Assembly: GCA_003649565.1 (NCBI GenBank)
Contig: QMSF01000072.1
Location: 1-5,645, forward strand
Origin: Thermoprotei archaeon
GTDB lineage: Archaea > Thermoproteota > Methanomethylicia > Nezhaarchaeales > WYZ-LMO8
DNA length: 5,645 nucleotides
Direction: 5' to 3'
Under the pieces are notes generated by a model, which searched no databases, was not told where the DNA came from, and saw only the letters and a list, made by a program, of their open reading frames with translations. Made by a program: the position numbers and the translations under genes. Shown in pieces: positions 1-5,627 of this stretch. The first letter of the stretch is position 1; each line of letters begins with the position of its first letter.

Positions 1-2241
1 GGAGACGAAATAGATTGGAACGAAGACATAGATGGCCTGGGACTTGACACGGATACGGATGAGAACATGATAGACCCTGACTCAGATGGTGACGGTCTCT
101 GGGACGGGTGGGAACCCAATTGGGCTGGGGATGATGATTATGATGATTTGAAGGGGATGACGGACCCGGACTCAGATAACGATGGTCTTTGCGACGGATG
201 GGTGGACGGATACATCTGGGATCCGAAAGCTACAGGTGGAGCGAAGTTTGTTCCTGTGGACAATTCCAATACGTATCACCCCACCGACACCTCAAATGTA
301 TTTGACCCATGGGAAGGGGAAGATTCTAATCTAGATGGGATTAAGCAATCAACGGAAACTGATCCCCTGGACCCTGATTCCGATGACGATATGTTATGGG
401 ACGGCTATGACATAGTGGACGGGGACTCTGTCCGAAGGGGAGAATTATATGAAAATGGAAATACAGCGATGAATGGTATAGTTGAAGGCTTCGTATATAC
501 AAGGATATACATCCCAGGATCAAGTTCCTCGGAACAGCAAGGGGACACTGATCCTTTAAACAGCGACACCGATGATGATGGTATAGAGGATGGGGAGGAG
601 GTGTATGGATGGGTGAAAATCTTAAAGGTTACAAAGCCCTCAAGTGATAGTGATGGCGAAGAAGAACACGTTTATCAAAAATATACAATAATGTCCGATC
701 CTACAAAGAGTGATACGGATATGGATGGTAGCCTATCAGATGGCGAGGAATATGAAAAGAACTGTCTGCCATACACATTGGATACCGACTCTGATGGGTT
801 ATCCGATGTAAAGGAGATTAGCTATGGCACGAACCCATGCCATTACGATACAGACGGAGACCACCTGCCCGATGGAGGTGTTGATGGTTGGTGGAGATTC
901 GGAACGGACCTTTGGAAGATCGGAGATTCCTCATATAGGGACGGAGACATAGATTACTGGGAAGGGGAAGACATAGACGGCGATGGCGTGAAGGATTCTT
1001 ACGAGACGGACCCCACGAAACCGGATACTGACATGGATACAATTAGAGATGGTGTGGAGTATTTCTTTGATCTTAAATATTATTTCATGAACCCCGTTTC
1101 AAACTATGATTATGATGGGGACGGATATCCCAATGCGGTGGATACCGATTCGGATAACGATGGCCTTTATGATTATGAGGAGGATTTAGACGGTGATGGG
1201 GAGATTGATGCAACTACTATTTCTGGTGAAACCTATCCCACTTATGCAACAGCATACGAACCATGTCCATATGACGACGATAGTGATGACGATAATTTAA
1301 TGGACGGAGAGGACGTAGAGGATGAGTACGGAACACTGTTTTATCTTGTGGACTATGATGGTGATGGAAAGATAGCCTCCATGGACAAGGATACTGATGG
1401 TGATGGTGCCCTGGATGATGTCGATCCTGACTCGATTGATTATAATACCCAATGGGATAACGATACAGATGGATTAAACGACAAAGAGGAGAAGTTATAT
1501 GGAACTGACGATAATAACGAAGATTATGATGGCGACGGTGTTTCCGATGGAGATGAGGTCAAGACCTATAACACTAGAGCACCCAATCCCGATTCGGATG
1601 GTGACGGATTGCCAGACGGTTTTGAGATACGCCATTCACCTTATCTAGATCCAAACGACCCTGATGTGGATGATGATGGTCTAGCTGATGGGAGTTTTTT
1701 TGAAGGAGTAGTAGATGGGAATGGAAACCCCATCCCTTTACGATGCAATTGGCTAGATAGCGACGGAGATGGCATATATAATGTAAATGATTTGGATTCT
1801 GATGGGGATGGCTTGGATGATAATATTGAGCTTCATATCTTAAAAGGTCAGGGCACATTTTACGTAAAGAACACTATTGACGGCGACGATGACAACGACT
1901 TAATAATAGATGATGGCGAGATTTGGACTGACACTAATCCTCTTTCTCAAGACTCGGATGGTGACGGACTGCCAGATGGTTGGATAGATGGATGGGGTTA
2001 TGATCACTTAAGCGGCAAATGGAAAATTATAGAACCCCCAGACAGTATTAGACAAGAGAGAGAGGGAGAAGATGTAGATTTAAATGGTTACATATCGAGA
2101 CGGGAAAGTAATCCTATTCTGAAAGATACGGACGGGGATAACATCCAAGATGGGGATGAAATAGAAAAACTCCTGTCAAATCCATGTAGAAAAGATACGG
2201 ATTTCGATGGATTCCACGATAATGTGGATATGTTTCCTGCT
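1..2241 (+). repeat. DxDxDG calcium-binding repeat array with larger internal modules
   Basis: Dozens of DxDxDG or DSDxDGL loops occur, often followed by DG and an aromatic residue or glutamate, as in thrombospondin type 3 repeats, whose Asp side chains bind calcium. Above this short period there is a longer one. Three modules share the order DxDxDxL..DG.VDG(W/Y), a variable spacer, EGEDxDxxG, then E(T/S)(D/N)P..xDTDxD. They start near 169, 847 and 1951, and their EGED motifs lie at 313-324, 961-972 and 2062-2073. The spacer is 37-38 residues from repeat start to EGED in the second and third modules and 48 in the first. The array probably forms a rigid stalk. A shorter repeat block recurs at about 2989-3180. 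Confidence 0.85.
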
Positions 2242-3807
2242 GGAAACCTGGAGTTGGCAATAAAAATAAAAGAGATTATTGCATTGGATCCTGTAGATCC
2301 CGATTATAATGGAGCCGACTTTTATACTATTGTCGATTTCTGGTTTAAAGACATGCATAATAATCAATGGATGCCGCTTTACTCCTCAACACCTTACGGC
2401 AAATACTCTCAGATATGGCGATGGAGTCGTCAGGACGAGACCACATGGCAGGATCAGGGGGCAAATGACGATAATATAGTATGGGACCAGGATAACATAA
2501 AAACGCCAAATGAAATAGGAGATAGATTCACATATATTACATGGGGGCTCCCAGATAACGCTGAAATGGTAATGATACGTATACAGCTTTTTGATGATGA
2601 TTATAATAGAGGAACGAGCAAGGATGACAGGTGCGATATTAATAAATCTGACACTCAAGGGAGTGAAGCAGGAAGTGATCCCTGGAACGATGAGGATTAT
2701 AATAATATAGGCAACCCACTCTACAATTTTGGTGAAAGGAGTTTGAACTTGATATATTATCTCGATGGATGCTTCTGGGTAGCTTATGACAGTAACGGAA
2801 ATATTATAGAAGGGTGGTATTATGATAATACTCACCAGTACCATTCAGATAACGATGGTGTTGGATATGCTTGCGGAATAAGTAGCATGGCCGATGGTGA
2901 ACACTATTCCAATAAAAGAGATAAGAATGACAATTGTGCAATATACTTTGATATTTATGTTTCTGATCCCACAAGTGGTGCATACTCGGACGAAGACCAG
3001 GATGGGATTTTAGCTAGAGCGGAGTCATACATCTATGGTACTGATCCCGATAAGAAGGACACCGATGGCGATGGAATGGATGACGGATGGGAAGTAAAAT
3101 ATGGCTTTGAACCAACATATGACAATCATCCTGGTGCCTATGATCATGACTCGGATGGCATTAGTTCCGAGAAAGAATATGTATACCATGACTGGTGTGC
3201 CTTGCCTGATAGAAAAGATATTTTTGTGGAGGTAGATTGGATGAAAGGACATAAAATGAAAGAGAAAGCAAAAATTCTGGTAATCAGAGCCTTTGCGAGG
3301 CATGATATCTCACTGCACATAGATGACGGATGCATGGGTGGGGGAACAAATGTACCTATGCAATCATCAAATACTTTTTCATATCCCTCAGATTGGGATA
3401 ATTATTATAATAGTCATTTCTTAAAATTGAAAAGTGGTAGTGCATCACATAGAGATGGTGTATTTCATTATTGCTTAATGGCAAAATCAAAAGCACCCGG
3501 GTCGAATTCTAGGGGACAAGGGGGTTGTCCTGGATATAGTGGGCACACCGATATGTTTGTTACATATGATATGAAATCATTAAGTAGTAAAAATCAGGTT
3601 AATGGTTTTATTCATGAATTGGGACATAATTTACTTGGGTTGATTGATTCAACACATCAATCTACCCAAAAAGGTGATACTGCACCAACAACACATTGTA
3701 ATGATCCAGATTGTGCGATGTATTATAAATTAAATGAAAATAGTAATTATTGTGATCATTGTTGGAATGAATTAAGCAGAGATGGATTAGGATTAGGATT
3801 ACCATAA
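1..3807 (+). CDS. Giant secreted calcium-binding repeat protein with C-terminal archaemetzincin-like zinc metalloprotease domain (5' partial)
   Basis: The frame is open from base 1, so the true start and any signal peptide lie upstream; 1268 residues are visible. Counting residues from base 1, about 1-748 are Asp-rich DxDxDG repeats of the thrombospondin type 3 kind. About 749-990 look like a C2-like beta-sandwich (LDPVDPDYNGADFY near its start, an IQLFDDDYNRG strand and DDRCDI later). About 997-1060 are a second short repeat block. The protease domain follows: KDIFVEVDWM, the family-like motif LHIDDGCMGGGT (from residue 1105), HELGH (1205-1209) and a Cys-rich tail. HCxxxxCxM plus CxxC matches the archaemetzincin zinc signature, but about 17 extra residues separate GL from HC. 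The protein is presumably exported, calcium-stabilised and proteolytic at the cell surface; the substrate is unknown. The last 450 bases are much more AT-rich than the rest. A lipoprotein gene follows after 11 bp. The protease call is firm; the C2-like call is moderate. Confidence 0.9.
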   Translation, partial: GDEIDWNEDIDGLGLDTDTDENMIDPDSDGDGLWDGWEPNWAGDDDYDDLKGMTDPDSDNDGLCDGWVDGYIWDPKATGGAKFVPVDNSNTYHPTDTSNVFDPWEGEDSNLDGIKQSTETDPLDPDSDDDMLWDGYDIVDGDSVRRGELYENGNTAMNGIVEGFVYTRIYIPGSSSSEQQGDTDPLNSDTDDDGIEDGEEVYGWVKILKVTKPSSDSDGEEEHVYQKYTIMSDPTKSDTDMDGSLSDGEEYEKNCLPYTLDTDSDGLSDVKEISYGTNPCHYDTDGDHLPDGGVDGWWRFGTDLWKIGDSSYRDGDIDYWEGEDIDGDGVKDSYETDPTKPDTDMDTIRDGVEYFFDLKYYFMNPVSNYDYDGDGYPNAVDTDSDNDGLYDYEEDLDGDGEIDATTISGETYPTYATAYEPCPYDDDSDDDNLMDGEDVEDEYGTLFYLVDYDGDGKIASMDKDTDGDGALDDVDPDSIDYNTQWDNDTDGLNDKEEKLYGTDDNNEDYDGDGVSDGDEVKTYNTRAPNPDSDGDGLPDGFEIRHSPYLDPNDPDVDDDGLADGSFFEGVVDGNGNPIPLRCNWLDSDGDGIYNVNDLDSDGDGLDDNIELHILKGQGTFYVKNTIDGDDDNDLIIDDGEIWTDTNPLSQDSDGDGLPDGWIDGWGYDHLSGKWKIIEPPDSIRQEREGEDVDLNGYISRRESNPILKDTDGDNIQDGDEIEKLLSNPCRKDTDFDGFHDNVDMFPAGNLELAIKIKEIIALDPVDPDYNGADFYTIVDFWFKDMHNNQWMPLYSSTPYGKYSQIWRWSRQDETTWQDQGANDDNIVWDQDNIKTPNEIGDRFTYITWGLPDNAEMVMIRIQLFDDDYNRGTSKDDRCDINKSDTQGSEAGSDPWNDEDYNNIGNPLYNFGERSLNLIYYLDGCFWVAYDSNGNIIEGWYYDNTHQYHSDNDGVGYACGISSMADGEHYSNKRDKNDNCAIYFDIYVSDPTSGAYSDEDQDGILARAESYIYGTDPDKKDTDGDGMDDGWEVKYGFEPTYDNHPGAYDHDSDGISSEKEYVYHDWCALPDRKDIFVEVDWMKGHKMKEKAKILVIRAFARHDISLHIDDGCMGGGTNVPMQSSNTFSYPSDWDNYYNSHFLKLKSGSASHRDGVFHYCLMAKSKAPGSNSRGQGGCPGYSGHTDMFVTYDMKSLSSKNQVNGFIHELGHNLLGLIDSTHQSTQKGDTAPTTHCNDPDCAMYYKLNENSNYCDHCWNELSRDGLGLGLP
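3313..3357 (+). repeat. Copy 1 of the 44-bp LHIDDGCMGGGT segment, inside the metalloprotease gene
   Basis: Bases 3314-3357 reappear at 5565-5608 with 41 of 44 identities; the first 31 bases are identical and the three differences are all A here and G in the second copy. Both are read in the same frame. The flanking codon is Leu in both copies (CTG here, TTG there). Upstream flanks are unrelated and downstream flanks diverge. The segment encodes a Gly-rich motif that I believe is conserved among related archaeal secreted metalloproteases. It sits exactly where the gene changes from moderate to low GC. Confidence 0.9.
3613..3762 (+). other. Zinc-binding active-site region of the metalloprotease
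   Basis: HELGH at 3613-3627 supplies two zinc-binding His residues and the catalytic Glu. It is followed by NLLGLIDSTH, then an extra stretch, then HC at 3694-3699, Cys at 3712, CxM ending in Met at 3718-3720, and CxxC at 3751-3762. Archaemetzincins carry HExxHxxGxxHC, then C after four residues, CxM, and a later CxxC that binds a second structural zinc. Here the third His ligand is either His at 3655 or, more in line with the family, His at 3694, which needs an insertion. The spacing from Met to the final CxxC is 10 residues, shorter than the 17 usual in archaemetzincins. Confidence 0.8.
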
Positions 3808-3818
3808 GGGGGAATGAT

Positions 3819-4343
3819 ATGGAAAAGAAGCTACTATCCATCATCACTTTCGTAATAATTATCATTATATTATGCTGTGGATGTATTAAAAACGATAATT
3901 GTGATAATTCGCATGATAAAAAAGAAGAATTTTTAGTTATACGAATAGAATCGATAGATATTATCAATAAGACTAATATTTTAAAACCGATTAATATCTA
4001 TTTTCAATTGGATGAGGATAAAAAGAATATCACGTATAATGAAACTCAATGGACAAATGAAATTCGCCTTGATTTATTAAATGCTGATGAGAAATATTTC
4101 TTTAATGTTTCATTATCCAATGAAAAGTATATTTTTCGATTTGCTGGAAAGTATTCTTTTTTCAATGGACATATACATTTCAAGAATGAAATGATATCTA
4201 TTGATATAAATCCACAATTTAAAGCATCATATGAAATTGAGAAGAATAAATTATATTCAGACAATCAAGGTTTCAATATTAATATTACTGGTGAAGATGG
4301 TAGTATTGAGATATTAATAGCAATTGAACATACGCCACCGTAG
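3819..4343 (+). CDS. Small secreted lipoprotein of unknown function, downstream partner of the metalloprotease
   Basis: The 174-residue product starts with MEKK, then a long hydrophobic stretch rich in Ile (residues 5-18), then CCGC. Cys22 preceded by Gly is a plausible lipid-anchor site, although position -3 is Cys rather than the usual Leu, so the lipobox is atypical. The mature part looks beta-rich and carries several N-glycosylation sequons (N50KT, N70IT, N74ET, N96VS, N155IT), fitting an extracellular protein. The gene begins 11 bp after the protease stop, with a G-rich ribosome binding site at 3808-3812 that sets the start at 3819 rather than the out-of-frame ATG at 3814. It shares the low GC of the protease tail and may have travelled with it. 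I do not recognise the family. A role as anchor, chaperone or inhibitor of the protease is only a guess from position. Confidence 0.8.
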   Translation: MEKKLLSIITFVIIIIILCCGCIKNDNCDNSHDKKEEFLVIRIESIDIINKTNILKPINIYFQLDEDKKNITYNETQWTNEIRLDLLNADEKYFFNVSLSNEKYIFRFAGKYSFFNGHIHFKNEMISIDINPQFKASYEIEKNKLYSDNQGFNINITGEDGSIEILIAIEHTPP

Positions 4344-4358
4344 TAATTATAAGAACGT

Positions 4359-4472
4359 CACTCGCATTGCGACCTGAAATTCGGTCGCCGGACTGACATG
4401 TGAAATTGCCCGAAAGGGTGAGAAAACATGTCCGGTCTGTAGATGCGCAATTTGTGAGTTTCCACTCGCAAT
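4359..4472 (+). ncRNA. Compact structured RNA element between convergent genes
   Basis: The sequence folds by eye into a three-way junction. P1 is 4363-4367 with 4443-4447. P2 is GCGACC 4369-4374 with GGTCGC 4383-4388. P3 is CGGAC 4389-4393 with 4430-4434, then a TGAC bulge, then ATGT 4398-4401 with ACAT 4426-4429, a symmetrical GAAA/GAAA internal loop, and TTGCCC 4406-4411 with GGGTGA 4416-4421 capped by a GAAA tetraloop. An 8-bp hairpin follows (4452-4459 with 4464-4471, loop TTCC). Several pairs are G-U only when the plus strand is read, so the plus strand is the likely RNA. It could be a small RNA, a riboswitch-like leader without an obvious downstream gene, or a 3' UTR element of the lipoprotein mRNA. 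I cannot assign it to a known family. Confidence 0.55.
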
Positions 4473-4517
4473 AACAATGTCCAAGAGGATGTGCAAGAAA
4501 AACTATGTCGGAGGTGA

Positions 4518-4844
4518 TCAGTCAGGAATGATGAATTGTTCCAAATAAGATCGAATCTCATCAATATCTGATGGAAGCTTGGAACAATCAACAATGATGA
4601 TCTCATAACCTGTCACCCTGTACTGCTCGATCTTCCGGTTCCGGTATTTCTTGGAAACATGGAACTCGATCTCATACAAGGTCCTTGTTGTCTTATCGCA
4701 GAGATCGACATATCCGTTGGGGATCTTCCACTCGGCTGATACTTCATGCTTCATGTCTCTGAGGATCCAGAACAGGATCGCTTTGGCAACGAAATGCTTG
4801 TAGGATTCGTTCGACAGCTTTGTAAGATGGTTTGGCCAGCTCAT
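4518..4844 (-). CDS. Small PD-(D/E)xK-like nuclease family protein
   Basis: The 108-residue protein has the order expected of a minimal restriction-endonuclease-like fold: an N-terminal helix (SNESYKHFVAKAILFWILRD), the strand EVSAEWKIPNGYVDL with Asp47, the strand LYEIEF with Glu58 and Glu60, a basic helix KKYRNRKIEQY, and the strand GYEIIIVD. In this superfamily Asp and Glu bind the metal. The usual (D/E)xK is ExE here, so the catalytic Lys may have moved to Lys65, Lys66 or Lys71, or activity may be lost. The start is well supported: AGGAGGT on the minus strand at 4859-4853, 8 nt before ATG. The gene runs convergently to the lipoprotein gene and ends before a short T-run on its strand (4502-4498). 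DNA repair, mobile-element or defence roles are all possible; no partner gene is visible. Confidence 0.72.
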   Translation of the reverse strand: MSWPNHLTKLSNESYKHFVAKAILFWILRDMKHEVSAEWKIPNGYVDLCDKTTRTLYEIEFHVSKKYRNRKIEQYRVTGYEIIIVDCSKLPSDIDEIRSYLEQFIIPD

Positions 4845-4852
4845 TGATTTAT

Positions 4853-4859
4853 ACCTCCT
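4853..4859 (-). promoter_or_regulatory. Strong Shine-Dalgarno site of the nuclease gene
   Basis: Read on the minus strand the site is AGGAGGT, a full match to the anti-Shine-Dalgarno core, with 8 nt to the ATG at 4844. It fixes the start and marks the gene as translated from a leadered mRNA. Confidence 0.85.
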
Positions 4860-4862
4860 GAA

Positions 4863-4893
4863 GATCTTTCATCGGAGGATTACGGGAAAGATC
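4863..4893 (-). promoter_or_regulatory. 8-bp inverted repeat just upstream of the nuclease ribosome binding site
   Basis: GATCTTTC at 4863-4870 and GAAAGATC at 4886-4893 are perfect inverted copies around a 15-nt centre. The inner arm ends three bases before the AGGAGGT site. It could be a two-fold operator for a dimeric repressor, or a leader hairpin next to the ribosome binding site. Either would allow expression of the nuclease to be held down. Confidence 0.45.
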
Positions 4894-4929
4894 GGAAGGA
4901 GAATCGAGAACTGAGGAACCGGAAGAAGA

Positions 4930-4941
4930 GAAAATATTTCC
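4930..4941 (-). promoter_or_regulatory. Possible archaeal TATA box for the nuclease gene
   Basis: A short palindromic A/T run, AAATATTT at 4932-4939, lies in otherwise G/C- and purine-rich DNA about 90 bp before the nuclease start. With transcription starting about 25 bp downstream, the leader would be near 60 nt and would include the inverted repeat at 4863-4893. There is no clear purine-rich BRE, so the call is weak. Confidence 0.2.
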
Positions 4942-5292
4942 CTGGTCTCTTCAAGCGTTTTCGAACATAGCGCAGAAGGTGGGAGTGGTTAACGTGGGAA
5001 GTGGATGAACGAAGTGAAGGAACGGTTGGTTGTTGGGTGAGTGTGAGTCGATGATAAGAGTCTCCGAAGGATCCAATGAATAGGGTAGGTGAATGGTACC
5101 TTCGGTAGGATCCGAGGTCAGTGAATTGTCAGCGAGGAAACAAAGGGAAATATTAAAGTTGAAATGTGGATGATAATCCAAAGATCTTACATCTGTTTGA
5201 GGTTGTTTTGCGAAAACGGATGATAAGATTTTTAATGCAATAAAGCCATATAGTTACCGTACAAAGGTTTGTAAAAAATCTGTTCCAATGTG

Positions 5293-5302
5293 GATATATA
5301 TT
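5293..5302 (+). promoter_or_regulatory. TATA-like box upstream of the GC-rich structured region
   Basis: GATATATATT is the best archaeal TATA-box match in the right half of the window. Transcription would be expected to start about 25 bp downstream, near 5322-5330, just before the hairpin-rich block beginning at about 5340. This placement supports that block being an independently transcribed RNA. Confidence 0.35.
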
Positions 5303-5339
5303 CTCAAAGGTATGGTGTATGAAATGAGAGAAGAAATCA

Positions 5340-5563
5340 TGTTCCGGATGACCCGCCCCGAGGAAGGTGAGCGGGGCCTGGGCGTGAGCCACCGCAGGGG
5401 CGGAACCGGGTGGGATTCTTACAGGCGTCCGCCCGAAGGGGCGCACTTGCGGAATTTTCCCGTAGGGAAAAGGGGTGCGAGTGCGACTTCGAAGGCACCT
5501 GGAGTGAAACGGAAGGTGGAGTCGATGCGAGACAAGGGAGCGAAGCGACCGGCCAATAGGAAA
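5340..5563 (+). ncRNA. GC-rich, hairpin-dense region, probably a structured RNA
   Basis: GC content rises to about 75% at its start and stems follow one another. GCCCCG 5355-5360 pairs with CGGGGC 5372-5377. GGC-GTGA-GCC at 5381-5390 has a GNRA-type loop and is enclosed by CCTG 5377-5380 with CAGG 5395-5398. CGCCC 5430-5434 pairs with GGGCG 5439-5443. CGCACTTGCG 5442-5451 pairs with TGCGAGTGCG 5476-5485 around the perfect hairpin TTTTCCC 5455-5461 with GGGAAAA 5465-5471. CGACT 5484-5488 pairs with AGTCG 5520-5524 around CACCT/AGGTG. The wobble pairs point to the plus strand. I cannot fit it to RNase P, SRP RNA or tRNA. The 5480-5550 part has a group II intron domain I flavour, but no domain V or reverse transcriptase is in the window. 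Some of the listed stems share bases and are alternatives. Confidence 0.5.
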
Positions 5564-5564
5564 T

Positions 5565-5608
5565 TGCACATAGATGACGGATGCATGGGTGGGGGGACGA
5601 GTGTACCT
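5565..5608 (+). repeat. Copy 2 of the 44-bp LHIDDGCMGGGT segment
   Basis: It matches 3314-3357 on the same strand at 41 of 44 positions, 2251 bp away. The first 31 bases (5565-5595) are identical; the differences are at 5596, 5599 and 5601, all G in place of A. Direct repeats of this size and spacing can support homologous recombination that deletes or swaps everything between them. Confidence 0.9.
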
Positions 5609-5609
5609 G

Positions 5610-5627
5610 TAGGATCAATCGATCCTA
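5610..5627 (+). other. Perfect 7-bp hairpin right after the repeated segment
   Basis: TAGGATC 5610-5616 and GATCCTA 5621-5627 flank an AATC loop. The hairpin starts two bases after the end of the duplicated 44 bp, at the point where the two copies diverge. It may be a recombination or breakpoint feature, part of the structured RNA extending to the right, or chance within coding sequence. Confidence 0.4.

Larger units (their letters stand above)
4860..5290. other. Intergenic stretch without a convincing gene
   Basis: Apart from the leader signals of the nuclease gene, I find no recognisable protein or RNA family here. The plus strand is purine-rich up to about 5060. Two GGATCC sites lie at about 5069-5074 and 5108-5113, and an imperfectly nested inverted pair, CCGAAGG 5064-5070 with CCTTCGG 5099-5105, could form a 7-bp stem. 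A minus-strand frame at 4951-5181 gives a low-complexity Pro/His/Ser-rich product with no ribosome binding site that I can see, so I do not call it a gene. Confidence 0.5.

Noticed and set aside
1..2241. Regular repeats as a CRISPR array or DNA-level satellite
   Set aside because: The repetition is at the protein level (DxDxDG), with variable spacing, diverged codons and one continuous reading frame.
3496..3518. Polylinker-like CCCGGG next to GAATTC, suggesting a cloning artefact
   Set aside because: Both sites sit in the protease reading frame and encode an ordinary Gly/Ser/Pro-rich stretch; the frame continues into the zinc site.
4358..4606. Minus-strand frame overlapping the structured RNA and the nuclease 3' end
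   Set aside because: It overlaps the better supported nuclease gene in another frame and covers the paired RNA element; the protein looks random.
4951..5181. Minus-strand 76-codon frame as a gene upstream of the nuclease
   Set aside because: The product is compositionally odd, has no recognisable motif and no ribosome binding site, and it lies in the likely promoter and leader region of the nuclease.
5480..5563. Start of a group II intron (GTGCGA followed by nested stems)
   Set aside because: The resemblance is only in style. Protease-like coding sequence resumes at 5564, leaving no room for domains II-VI, and no domain V or maturase is present. Kept only as an alternative to check.
3314..5608. 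Diversity-generating retroelement: near-identical repeats whose first differences are all A versus G
   Set aside because: The A-bearing copy lies in the intact gene and the copies then diverge at all base types. No reverse transcriptase or accessory gene is in view, and the repeat is short. Synonymous drift toward G at third positions explains two of the three differences.
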